NCBI RefSeq assembly: GCF_014645355.1
Contig: NZ_BMLS01000001.1
Coordinates: 310,001-374,000 of the forward strand
Length of the DNA stretch: 64,000 nt
Source: Bowmanella pacifica
Lineage (GTDB): Bacteria > Pseudomonadota > Gammaproteobacteria > Enterobacterales > Alteromonadaceae
Direction: 5' to 3'
The notes under the pieces are model-generated. The model was not told where the DNA came from. It ran no database searches and saw nothing but the letters and a program-made list of their open reading frames with translations. This document shows positions 17,288-26,154 of this stretch, piece by piece (position 1 is the stretch's first letter; each line of letters starts with the position of its first letter). Made by a program: the position numbers and the translations under genes.

Positions 17288-19366
17288 ATGGGCTATTTAT
17301 CCACATCCATTTCAGCAATATCAGTACTTAGCGCGCTGGGCGCAACCAATGCGTGGGCTGACACGCCTGATAACCAAAACAAGACAGAAGCGGTTGAGCG
17401 CATTGCCATTTATGGCCAGAAACAAAAAACCCAGGCCGCCACAAAACTGAACCTGTCCGCCCTGGAAACGCCACAAGTCCTGAACGTTATCTCACAGGAT
17501 CAAATTAGCGACTTCTCGCTGCGCGAAACCAATTCAATACTAACCTATGTGCCGGGGGTGACCGTAGAGCAAACAGAGACAGACAGAACCTACTACACCG
17601 CCAGAGGCTTTGATATTGCCAATTTCCAGTACGATGGCGTGGGCGTGCCTTTTTCCTATGGTTTAACCCAGGGCCACGACGATTCCGCACTTTATGAACA
17701 AGTTGAAGTGATCAAAGGCGCAACAGGTTTAACAACGGGCTTAGCCAATCCTTCAGCCACTATCAATTTTGTACGCAAGCGGCCAAGCAAGGATTTTCGC
17801 ACTAAGATCACAGCATCGGCGGGAAGTTGGGATCAATATCGAATAGACGCAGATATGTCGGGGGAGTTGGTGGAAGACAGATTGCAAGGTCGCGTGGTCG
17901 TTGCCAAACAAGATGGTGACGCCTACCTTGACCGATACAGCAAGGACCTTAGCCTGTTCTATGCCGTGTTTTCTGGCCATATCAGCGACCGCAGCAAATT
18001 AACCCTAGCCCATACCAGTAATGACAATAAAAACCAGGGGAATTCTTTCGGCGCTTTGCCGTTGTTTTACGCCGATGGCTCACTGACGCATTACGAAGCG
18101 TCGACCAATACGGCCCCAGAATGGGCTTTTCAAGAGGTTAAACAACAGCGTACCTTTGCCGAACTAGAGCAGGAACTCAGCACAAACTGGCTGTTTAAAG
18201 CGGTTTACACCAGAAACATCCAGGATAAAGAGTGGCAGGCCATGTATTTATCCGGCGCGCCAGATGCACAAACCAACGAGGGATTGCTAGGGCATGCCAG
18301 CTTGTACCAGGCAAAGGACCGGGAACATATTGCCGACTTATACCTCAGTGGTAGCTTTTCTTTATGGGGACTTGAACACGATGTGGTTGTCGGCATAAAT
18401 ATGGCAGATATCAAACTAACCGGCCGTTCGGTGTATTCCTCAGAGTGGAATTACGCCCCTATTGGCGGCGATTGGCATAAAGGCAATACTGCGCGCCCCT
18501 CTTTCGATATTTATGATGCAGCCAGTCAGTCCACCGACATTAATCAGGATCTGAATTCTTACTATATTTCATCCCGGCTCAGAGCCAGTGAACAACTGTC
18601 GTTTTTACTGGGTGCCCGTACTATCGATATTGAGCAGGATGGTATCAGCTACGGAGCACCGCAAGCCATGTCAGATAAGGAAACCGTGCCTTATATTGGT
18701 TTAACCTATGAGGTACAGGATGGCACCGTACTCTATGCCAGTGCCAGTGAGGTCTTTAAAGCACAAACCTGGGTTGACGCCAACTTGACCCCATTGGGCT
18801 CCGTGCGCGGTGAAAGCAGGGAGATAGGCATTAAGCAAACCTTCTTTAATGCCCTGGCCACTTTCGCCGTATTTCAATCAGAGCAAGAGAATTTTGGTGA
18901 ATGGATTGGACGCGACACCACCTCGGGATTAAACCTTTACCAAGGGGTTAACTTTGAAAGTTCGGGTTACGAAATTACACTGGCCGGAGAGATAACTGAG
19001 GATATCAACATCAGTGCAGGCTTCACCAAGGTTGATGTAAAAGATCAACATGGTGATTACACACGCCGTTTTATTCCTGCCAAACAATTAAAAATTGCCA
19101 CGGCCTATGACGTCAGTACTTTACCAGGCTTGCGAGTTGGCGGCGGCATCAACTGGCAAAGTGAAATATATTACGCCAACACAGAGGTACAGGGCAGCTA
19201 CGCTCTGGTCGATTTATTTGCCCAGTACAGTCTTACCCCCGCGATCCAGTTGGCATTAAACATTCATAATGCCACCGATAAGCAACACCGCTTAAGTCCA
19301 CAATGGGGGCAAGCAAACTACGGAGCGCCCAGAAACTACATGGCATCGGTCAGCTGGCAGTTCTGA
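17288..19366 (+). CDS. TonB-dependent siderophore receptor
   Basis: This 692-residue outer-membrane receptor of the FhuE/FpvA/FoxA class imports ferric siderophore with TonB energy. It has a signal peptide to about residue 24 (ATNAWA), then the TonB-box area EAVERIAIYGQ. The plug domain covers about 45-165 (TPQVLNVISQDQISDF, RETNSILTYVPGVTVE, YTARGFDIANFQYDGV, VEVIKGATGLTTGLANPSATINFVRK), and a 22-strand barrel ends in NYMASVSWQF. Plug phrases such as QVEVIKGATGL and ANPSATINFVRKRP are typical of the siderophore-receptor subfamily. An AAAGGA ribosome site precedes ATG 17288, and a Fur box precedes it. No siderophore genes lie nearby, so the ligand is unknown and may be a xenosiderophore. Confidence 0.93.
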   Translation: MGYLSTSISAISVLSALGATNAWADTPDNQNKTEAVERIAIYGQKQKTQAATKLNLSALETPQVLNVISQDQISDFSLRETNSILTYVPGVTVEQTETDRTYYTARGFDIANFQYDGVGVPFSYGLTQGHDDSALYEQVEVIKGATGLTTGLANPSATINFVRKRPSKDFRTKITASAGSWDQYRIDADMSGELVEDRLQGRVVVAKQDGDAYLDRYSKDLSLFYAVFSGHISDRSKLTLAHTSNDNKNQGNSFGALPLFYADGSLTHYEASTNTAPEWAFQEVKQQRTFAELEQELSTNWLFKAVYTRNIQDKEWQAMYLSGAPDAQTNEGLLGHASLYQAKDREHIADLYLSGSFSLWGLEHDVVVGINMADIKLTGRSVYSSEWNYAPIGGDWHKGNTARPSFDIYDAASQSTDINQDLNSYYISSRLRASEQLSFLLGARTIDIEQDGISYGAPQAMSDKETVPYIGLTYEVQDGTVLYASASEVFKAQTWVDANLTPLGSVRGESREIGIKQTFFNALATFAVFQSEQENFGEWIGRDTTSGLNLYQGVNFESSGYEITLAGEITEDINISAGFTKVDVKDQHGDYTRRFIPAKQLKIATAYDVSTLPGLRVGGGINWQSEIYYANTEVQGSYALVDLFAQYSLTPAIQLALNIHNATDKQHRLSPQWGQANYGAPRNYMASVSWQF

Positions 19367-19468
19367 TCCCTTGAGAATTAGCGCCCGCGATAGTCTGACG
19401 GTGCAATAAGGACGGCGCTGCTGCCAGCTGCACCAGGAATAAGGCGCAGGAGCCCAGTTGCAAATAAG

Positions 19469-19492
19469 AAAGCCACCCTAGGGTGGCTTTCA
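19469..19492. terminator. Bidirectional terminator between convergent genes
   Basis: GAAAGCCACCCTAGGGTGGCTTTC is a near-perfect palindromic hairpin between the siderophore receptor and the M6 protease. Short A and T runs flank it on both sides, so it can serve either strand. Confidence 0.8.
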
Positions 19493-19507
19493 TTCCTAAG
19501 CACTGGG

Positions 19508-21832
19508 TTATTTACTCCCCGCTACTTGTACCTGCATAAAGTTACCTTGTGCGCTGATACTCTTAACCCGGATAGTGGTACCGGTATGGGGATTAATTAC
19601 CCCCGAGGTTGGCGTTTCCGGATTCCAATACTGGTTCATATCATCAAATATCGAGGCAGCAGGCTGCGAAGGGTGATATGAAGGCTGACTTAAAAAGTGC
19701 AGCACCAGCTCATCGGTATCTGACAAGCCAAAGGTAGAGTCATAGGACTGGATCCTGGAGCGCCACGGCATGCCATCGGCTCGATACATGGTTTGTGGAT
19801 GTGCATCAATGGGCAGAATCAGACCAGAGCCAGGGTGAGCGCTGGTGCTGTTATCGGCCTCAGAACTATCCCAGTAGCTGACAAGCAAGCCGTCCTGATA
19901 GGCATAATGTTCCACCCAGTTACCCAGCACAGGATTATCCAAAAAACCAAAGTTATAGGGGCCGGTGCGCAGGCTATCGTCAAAGCCACGATAATTGCGA
20001 AACTCAGCAATGTAGGCATTAAAATGGCTGGATGTCGCCGTACCTGTGGTGGCCAGGAAGCCGGCGTAATCCCATCCTTCGGGCATCTCGGCATCTTCAA
20101 CAGGTAAAGAAGTGATCGCTATGTTGTCCACCAGAAAACCTGAATTTACCACCGCCGCATCCGTGACATAGCGCAAGGCTAACATCACTTCGCCGCTATA
20201 GGCTGACAGATCAGCGTTCATGCTTACCCAGGCTCCGCCTGATGAACCGGTAATGCCAAAGCCCAGGTTGTTACCATGAGGATCGGTATTGCTGGATAGG
20301 TCGGTTTCCAACATCGACCAGTTGACGCCGCCATCGGTAGACACGGCCAGGTAGGCATAATCCCAGTCCACCTCAATATCATAGTTAACCTGTGCACTGA
20401 AGCTGGCATTGGCCGGCAACATAAAGGTTTTAGCCATACTGTTATTGAGGTTGTTGCCTTGTCCGCTGTACCAGAAATAATCGCCAGCATAAGGCATACC
20501 TATGGTGGTGACTTTTTGCTTATCCGGCAACAGTACAATTAATGCCTGTGCTTGTTTAGTGTTGGCCGTAGCCGGCCCCAACTTATGCTCGGACTTTTGC
20601 CCGGCAGAGGCCAGTTCATAGTTCAACCACCCTAACTGTAGTTTCTCCCAGGCCCCCATATGTGTGGGCTTAGTACCTATGCCATTCTCAGCCTGCCCAT
20701 CATTGCCATACGAACCAGAAGACATCAACGTCCAGAAGGCTGTGGAGTTTTCACAAGCGGAACCACAAGTGTTGCCCGAGGTGTCATAAAGATCCGGTAA
20801 CCCCAAATCATGGGCATATTCGTGGGCAAAGACCCCCACTGCACCATTTTCAGGCTCAACGGTATAATCACCAATCCAGTAGTTGGAGTTACCCACACGC
20901 ACCCCGCCAAAGGGCACCACATCGCCGTTAGCCAAGGTCGGGCCACCGGCTCCTATGGCGGTAAGCTGAACGTACCAGCGATGACTCCAGATGGCATCGC
21001 TGCCCTGAGCCCCGCCACCGGTCTCCTGCCCTTCACCGGCATGCACGGCCTGAAAGTGGTCAATATAACCATCGGGCTCATCAAAGTTACCGTCGCCGTC
21101 ATAGTCATATCTGTCCCAAACATCAAACTGACTAAGGTAAGCATTGATATCATCAGTACTCATGCCATCGGCAATTTGTTGGTTGTACCAGGCTTCGGTG
21201 GCATCCCTGACAAACCACCAGGTGGTCTGACAGACGATAGAGCCACAATAATCCCGACCATAATGCGCCGCCCGGTAGGGAACCGTGACCCAGTCGCTGA
21301 TATCACCATTGACGGTGTAGCGGTTGGCGGAGAGTTCAATGTAAAAGTTACGCATTGAGATAGCCCCAGGCGCCTCGGAGAAAAGCAAGTCTAAATAATG
21401 TTCGCGGCTAAAATCAGCCGTCCAGATAGTTGAATTATCGACGGCGCGATCCGGTTGTGGGATTTCATTATGCAAAGGCCCGGGCGTTCCCCCCTGCAGG
21501 ATACCGAAGGGGGATTCCAATTCGCCAAATTGACCGAGTACCGTCCAGATGGACTCCTCCCCTTCGCGTTCCAGCTCAACATATTGGCCTTTGGCCACCT
21601 GATGAGATTTCCCGCTTCGGCTGGCAGCCGGATTAGACAGCTTCTTTTCCAGGGCTTGCTGGCGTAGGGCACGACGACGCTGCTCCAAAGGGTGAGGCAT
21701 ATCATCCTTGACATGACCATAATTGACTCCGGCCTTATCTGGAGGTAATTGCTGGGCGGCATTTGCACTTAACACGCCACCAAACAACGCAGAGACCCCC
21801 AAGACAAGCACAAGATTCTTGTTGTTTGTCAT
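19508..21832 (-). CDS. Secreted M6 family metalloprotease (immune inhibitor A-like)
   Basis: This 774-residue exported protease has a signal peptide (MTNNKNLVLVLGVSALFGGVLSANA) with GGAGA seven bases before ATG 21832; an upstream in-frame ATG lacks such support. The zinc motif HEYAHDLGLPDLYD near residue 333 is the M6 HEXXHxxGxxD form. It is followed by FWTLMSSGSYGND, matching the Met-turn region of immune-inhibitor-A peptidases. Residues about 60-130 look like a propeptide, and the region after residue 480 has Gly/Asp/Ser-rich beta domains (YDIEVDWDYAYLAVSTDGG) that resemble MAM/jelly-roll binding folds. Several acidic DxDxDG stretches (YDYDGDGNFDEPDG) may bind calcium. Role: probable extracellular protein degradation. 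Confidence 0.9.
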   Translation of the reverse strand: MTNNKNLVLVLGVSALFGGVLSANAAQQLPPDKAGVNYGHVKDDMPHPLEQRRRALRQQALEKKLSNPAASRSGKSHQVAKGQYVELEREGEESIWTVLGQFGELESPFGILQGGTPGPLHNEIPQPDRAVDNSTIWTADFSREHYLDLLFSEAPGAISMRNFYIELSANRYTVNGDISDWVTVPYRAAHYGRDYCGSIVCQTTWWFVRDATEAWYNQQIADGMSTDDINAYLSQFDVWDRYDYDGDGNFDEPDGYIDHFQAVHAGEGQETGGGAQGSDAIWSHRWYVQLTAIGAGGPTLANGDVVPFGGVRVGNSNYWIGDYTVEPENGAVGVFAHEYAHDLGLPDLYDTSGNTCGSACENSTAFWTLMSSGSYGNDGQAENGIGTKPTHMGAWEKLQLGWLNYELASAGQKSEHKLGPATANTKQAQALIVLLPDKQKVTTIGMPYAGDYFWYSGQGNNLNNSMAKTFMLPANASFSAQVNYDIEVDWDYAYLAVSTDGGVNWSMLETDLSSNTDPHGNNLGFGITGSSGGAWVSMNADLSAYSGEVMLALRYVTDAAVVNSGFLVDNIAITSLPVEDAEMPEGWDYAGFLATTGTATSSHFNAYIAEFRNYRGFDDSLRTGPYNFGFLDNPVLGNWVEHYAYQDGLLVSYWDSSEADNSTSAHPGSGLILPIDAHPQTMYRADGMPWRSRIQSYDSTFGLSDTDELVLHFLSQPSYHPSQPAASIFDDMNQYWNPETPTSGVINPHTGTTIRVKSISAQGNFMQVQVAGSK

Positions 21833-22232
21833 GTCACTATCTCCGAGAGAGAATAATTGAATTGTGATAATCGGGATGCAGCCAAGGCAAAGAAGGTCGC
21901 CAGGCATCAACCAGATGACCCAGACAACAGGACAGGGTTTATTAAGGGTAGAAAACTTTATTGCTTTCGCGAGTCTTTAAGGGGAGGAAAGTGGAAAGAT
22001 TTATTCCCAACACAAGGTAGACACTCATCATTCAGGCCTTCCCAACGAATGTACAAGTCGGGACTCTTCTTGTAGTGCCCAGTGCAATCGTTGTTCAGGA
22101 ATGCGGTAGTTGGCGCGTTTTCTGACTTCTTTACCAAGTCTGACCACCGACAACACCAGACGATGAGATACAGTATTTGCCTGGAACTTCCGCTGTCACC
22201 CGAGTTTTTTGATAACCTGGACGTTTCCGGTA
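21833..22232. other. 400-base stretch without a recognised gene
   Basis: The left end carries the M6 protease promoter. The minus strand is open without ATG from 22194 to 22028 (ending HSLGRPE then stop). Its residues (RLVLSVVRLGKEVRKRANYR) are not recognised, so it is treated as a possible gene remnant rather than a gene. No repeats or RNA structure were noted. Confidence 0.4.
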
Positions 22233-22565
22233 TCAGCCGTTTTGATTCCTTTTCTCTTTACGGGCCTTGATTTTAATCACCGGGCTGTTGTCGTCGCGCG
22301 ACAGGCATGCTTTGTCATGGCCGTTGTTGAAGGTCAGTTCTACCGGCTGGCCTTGCTGTTTGGCCCGTTGGGCGATGGCCATTTTGGTGGGCAGGTCTTC
22401 ATCCCCGGCAAAGCCCAGCACCTGCCAGCCCAGCCCCTCCAACTGGATAAAAGTCTTCTCCTCGGTTGGATACAACATCTGCACCTTGGCATCCGGGCAT
22501 TTGACGTTGGCCTGGGCTAGTGTGCTGACCAGTAGCAGCAACAAGCCTGTTAGTATTTTTTGCAT
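22233..22565 (-). CDS. Small secreted protein of unknown function
   Basis: This 110-residue protein has a clear signal peptide (MQKILTGLLLLLVSTLAQANV, cleavage after AQA). The mature part has two Cys (KCPDAKVQ near the start and KACLSRDD near the end) that could form a disulfide, and a basic tail (KIKARKEKRNQNG). No enzyme motif was recognised. It lies on the same strand as, and 250 bases downstream of, the truncated RHS gene, at the edge of an A+T-rich accessory patch. A link with RHS (for example as an immunity or accessory protein) is possible but not shown. Confidence 0.65.
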   Translation of the reverse strand: MQKILTGLLLLLVSTLAQANVKCPDAKVQMLYPTEEKTFIQLEGLGWQVLGFAGDEDLPTKMAIAQRAKQQGQPVELTFNNGHDKACLSRDDNSPVIKIKARKEKRNQNG

Positions 22566-22817
22566 TTTTATTGCTTTGACCTTTTGATTAAAGTCATATT
22601 TCTATCTCTCGTGCGCGGTGCAAGACTTGATCCCTTGACTAATAAGGAACAGCTATTTAACGCAAGACTGAAGCCAATACAGCCAAGTAAAGTAAAAGAA
22701 GACTACCACCAAGTACATTGTTACCCAGATAAAAAGAGACACCAATAATACCGATGAAGGCAACATTCATGAAAAAATATCTGAATTTATTGGCGTTATT
22801 GCTTTTCCTCTTTTGCA

Positions 22818-24314
22818 TCATTTAGCCCCTAACATCCAATTAACACCGGGATTTGTTTTTGTAGCATTTTCAATAATGCGAGCATCTGTTCGAGTTTGAC
22901 TCAACTCCTTATAGTTTGGTCTGTGATAATTAGATCTAAAACCTCTAAATTTATCCTTAATTAGGTTCCTTCCTCTTACTAGCATCCTAGCAACATTTCT
23001 TTCAGAATATCCGCTAGCCAACAAATGTGTCCTGAATGCAGAAAGTTGTTTCATGCTATTCACGTAACTCTGCCTTATTCCTCCTGCTAATCCGCCACCA
23101 AAAACACCTGTCGTCAGTGTGAATGTTGTATTGCCTATATTCTCTTTAGTCATAGTTGCAGCAAGAGTTCCCATTATTGGGTTATCTCTTGCAATCCAAT
23201 AGTCAACGGCACGATCCGCAGCAGATGTTACTTGATCCAATCGTTTGTTCCACATCGACTGGAACTCCCCCCAATAACTAACTTCACTTGGAGGGTTGGC
23301 ATCTTTGTTTTTACTTATTTCTCCCTGCCCCTGAATATCCGCTGTAGGAGTAGCATTTCCCGAAACTGTGCCCTGAGTGTTTTTCGCCCCATTGGCAGCC
23401 CCTCCAACGCCAGTGTAAGCAACACCTACCGCTGATCCACCAATGGTATTCGTTCCACCAACAGGCGCATCTCGTTTAATCTTACTCCCTGTTACTGTAA
23501 CTTTCTGACGACGCTTTTCTGGCTCTTCTGCTGTATACCCACTCGGATCAGTTCCAGCCAAAGGGTTATTCATAATATACGAATAAGGGTTAATACTCTG
23601 GCTATTGCCGGGGCTTTGAATAATGGGGTCGACACTTAAGAATCTGCCAACATTGTAATCGTACACCCGCCCGTTCATATGAATCAGTTGCACTTCATCC
23701 ATATGCCGATGGTCGGTAAAACCTTTGCGACTGATTGCCAGATTGTTGACACCTTCTATCGGCATATAGTGGCGCAACTTGGCAACATCCATCATCTCTC
23801 CGTCCCAATGGCGCGGCTTACCAAACGGGTCGTATTGTCTGCGGGCCGTCACCAGCCCACCTTCATTGGTATAGGTCACGGCACTGCCCAGCCGGTCCCG
23901 GTGCGTGTACGCCAGGCTATAGCCGTCCTGGGGTTGATAACCCACGATGGCGATATCCTCTACGTATAATCGCCAACTGCCGTCACTGCTTTGTTCGTAG
24001 ACCTTGTCTACTTCATAGGTCACCAGGTCGCTCCGGCTTTCTTTTACCCTTTGCAGGTCAGCTGCATAGCTGTACTGAATTGTTTCTCCATCCCGACTGA
24101 CCTGCGTCGGCTGCCTGAAACTGTTGTAGGTCAGGCTTAGCCCGTCACCGCTTAGCAGGTTACCCTGGGCGTCGTAATTGAAATTGGCATTCAGCCCCAT
24201 AACCTTAGATATTTGTCTGACCGCATTAGGGCCAGCATTTCCGCCTGCACTTTTATCCCGGTTACCGAAATTTGCTAAGTAAATCCAGATGGGGAACTGG
24301 TGCGAATAGAATCG
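22818..24314 (-). pseudogene. RHS/YD-repeat protein, C-terminal fragment (5'-truncated)
   Basis: The frame is open from just after a TGA at 24315-24317 to the stop at 22818. The first residues are unrelated, but from about 24260 the text becomes RHS: NAGPNAVRQI, FNYDAQGNLLSGDGLSLTYN, YDPFGKPRHW, then the core signature MNGRVYDYNVGRFLSVDPI and NPYSYIMNNPLAGTDPSGY. After the core comes a 200-plus-residue variable C-terminus with a Gly-rich stretch (GVFGGGLAGG) and a basic end (RMLVRGRNLIKDKFRGFRSNYHRPN). That end may be a toxin domain of unknown type. A complete RHS protein would have well over a thousand residues of YD repeats first; these and any secretion signal are missing. An ATG at 24200 could still start a 460-residue product. 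Confidence 0.85.
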
Positions 24315-24653
24315 TCACCTCTCGACAAAAAAATGACAAGAAACCGATTACCGGACGGAGATTCGCTTTATCACATCCCGATATTATTCAATATACCGGG
24401 AGGGATACTGCTGTTTACTTGACACGGCTGATTAATAGATGCCCCCTTGATCTTCAATGAATTTTATCGATTATTTGTGGGGATTCCTCAGATACTGATC
24501 CGTCTATTTTCTTTTCTATTCTTCCATTTTCATTAGGAATAGCCTGGACTGTCTCTCCTTGCGTAGCAATCTACTGTTGAGATCTTCCAGTGCCCGTTTT
24601 ATTGCAAGCATTTAATTTATATCTGACCATTTTCATTGCTTTTTATTGTATCT
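24315..24653. other. 339-base stretch without a gene, flanking the RHS truncation
   Basis: This A+T-rich sequence lies between the RHS breakpoint and the next gene. Short frames only (longest about 30 codons from ATG 24333). No terminal inverted repeats, target duplications or transposase motifs could be defined, so the cause of the RHS truncation is not visible. Confidence 0.4.
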
Positions 24654-25304
24654 TTAAGGGTTGATATGCTTTTCTATAAAATCCTTTAGAGATGCCCGCC
24701 TTACTTTTTCAGAAATTACAGACAGCTCACTTCCAAACTTTGAAGAATCAATATTTAACAAAGCTAGAACCGCCTTCTCTGCCAAACCTTCTCTTTCTTC
24801 TTCAATAATTGCAAACAATACTCCGGCATCACTCTCATCACCAACCCAACCCAATGCCGTAACAGCTTCCTGAATAAAAGCCCCATTTCTAGACTTAATG
24901 AATCCAAGTGCATAACTTCTCATATCCTGCAACTCATAATTTGCCAATCCATTCTTAACTCCTTGACCGATTAAGGCTGCAACAACCAATTTAACCGAGG
25001 GGATTCCAAATATATCAACATAGTATTTCCCTTCCCCCTTGTAATTCCAAATGCAATTCAGCTGCTCAAGTCTACTTTCTTTATCTGAATTCAGCCACCC
25101 GGAATAAATCATATTAGAAAGTCGCAAGATAGCATCTTCACAGACAAACCTTTGTCCCAAATCATTTACATCTGGATAATTCTTGCAGCCATTAACTAAA
25201 ACATCATTAGCCGCAACATGTACCTTATTCCACCAATCATCAGCATAAACTTTGGATTCAGATAAAAAACAAACACCTATTAAAGCTAGAAAAATTCTAT
25301 TCAT
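24654..25304 (-). CDS. Secreted HEAT-repeat-like protein of unknown function
   Basis: This 216-residue protein has a signal peptide (MNRIFLALIGVCFLSESKVYA, then DDWW). Three Cys are in the first half (GCKNYP, FVCEDA, LNCIWN). Residues about 120-200 look like short alpha-alpha HEAT/PBS-lyase repeats (AFIQEAVTALGWVGDESDAGVLFAIIEEE, then AEKAVLALLNIDSS). The ATG has GGAA about nine bases upstream. It is the third gene of a tight minus-strand set (25998 to 24654), five bases after the previous stop. Codon use is A+T-rich compared with the flanking chromosome. Binding or scaffold roles are common for such repeats; the function here is unknown. Confidence 0.72.
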   Translation of the reverse strand: MNRIFLALIGVCFLSESKVYADDWWNKVHVAANDVLVNGCKNYPDVNDLGQRFVCEDAILRLSNMIYSGWLNSDKESRLEQLNCIWNYKGEGKYYVDIFGIPSVKLVVAALIGQGVKNGLANYELQDMRSYALGFIKSRNGAFIQEAVTALGWVGDESDAGVLFAIIEEEREGLAEKAVLALLNIDSSKFGSELSVISEKVRRASLKDFIEKHINP

Positions 25305-25309
25305 CTATT

Positions 25310-25548
25310 TTATTCCAAGAGGGGTTGGCCAAGACTACTATGATATCTAATAAATGTTCCCGGAAGTGGGGAGCGCAACTTTTCAAAAACTGGTGGATTG
25401 GAGTATTCACCCCTGATCACATGGCTTTTATCCTCTGACAGAGACATCCAAGAAGTCTTAGTACTGAGGGGACGATGAATATCCCCAAAAGGCATGCTGT
25501 CCTCATCCAAGGCGTAATAATATCACTCACCTTAACAATGAAATTCAT
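25310..25548 (-). pseudogene. Short unknown gene with an apparent one-base frameshift
   Basis: An ATG at 25548 has a perfect AAGGAG six bases upstream and begins MNFIVKVSD. In that frame it runs into a hydrophobic 43-codon product ending at a TGA. After VSD, adding one base restores a much more protein-like frame: YYYALDEDSMPFGDIHRP...TKTSWMSLSEDKSHVIRGEY...LPGTFIRYHSSLGQPLLE, stop at 25310. The intact gene would be about 80 residues. The strong start signal combined with the better second frame suggests a one-base deletion, either real decay or a sequencing error. It is the middle gene of the three-gene operon. No family was recognised. Confidence 0.6.
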
Positions 25549-25551
25549 TTC

Positions 25552-25998
25552 TTACTCCTTGATTCTTGTACACTGAAACCTTACAGCTTGAATATCGATT
25601 CCGGTCATAAGCCAACCACTCTTACAGGAATTTATGTAACTACGGTACTCTTGCTGGCCAATTTCGAGCAGTTCATGAACTTCTGTTAATATCAGATCGT
25701 CTGATGAGCTACATTTTATGACGCCACTTCTTTTAACCGAGGTTAGTGCACTTCCTTCACCACATTTTTCAAGTCCATCAGCCAAAGAAGCTGATATTTC
25801 AGAAATAGAAGATGTATTACTGCGAGCGACAGCACAAAGAACCGAATTGGTATGAAAATTAATGCCTGTTATAAAGCCCACCTGACAATCCCAAGTATCA
25901 GATTCATGGTTATCAGAGGCGAGCGTATACTCAATAACATCAGCATTTAATGGAAGCGAATTGACAAGTAAAGCAAAGAGAAAATAAAATATTTTCAT
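25552..25998 (-). CDS. Secreted cysteine-containing protein of unknown function
   Basis: This 148-residue protein has a signal peptide (MKIFYFLFALLVNSLPLNA, then DVIEY). The mature part has six Cys (TWDCQVGF, VLCAVAR, EKCGEG, IKCSSSD, NSCKSG, QCTRIKE), suggesting disulfides in the periplasm. It is the first gene of the tight three-gene operon; its TAA lies just before the ribosome-binding site of the next gene. GGAAG precedes the ATG. No family or motif was recognised. A+T-rich like its neighbours, it probably arrived with the RHS patch. Confidence 0.7.
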   Translation of the reverse strand: MKIFYFLFALLVNSLPLNADVIEYTLASDNHESDTWDCQVGFITGINFHTNSVLCAVARSNTSSISEISASLADGLEKCGEGSALTSVKRSGVIKCSSSDDLILTEVHELLEIGQQEYRSYINSCKSGWLMTGIDIQAVRFQCTRIKE

Positions 25999-26154
25999 AT
26001 TCTTCCCTAATTTTTTTAATTTATCTAAAGGATAGTTAGTAATATATACAGACTTATAGCAAGTGATTTTTTAGAACTTAAACCCATAAGAACAGCTCAA
26101 TAAACAACCAAAAGATGCTACAAAAAACTACTTGCCTCTATGCCCTTCTTTAAA

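Noticed and set aside
20810-21358. 182-codon plus-strand frame inside the M6 protease gene
   Set aside because: Low-complexity Gly/Ile/Thr text antisense to the well-supported protease.
22028-22194. Open minus-strand stretch of about 55 codons after the M6 protease
   Set aside because: No ATG, no ribosome site and no recognised family; listed only as a possible remnant.
24333-24422. 29-codon frame reading MTRNRLPDGDSLYHI, faintly like the start of an IS200-type transposase
   Set aside because: The similarity is a few residues only and no further transposase motifs follow.
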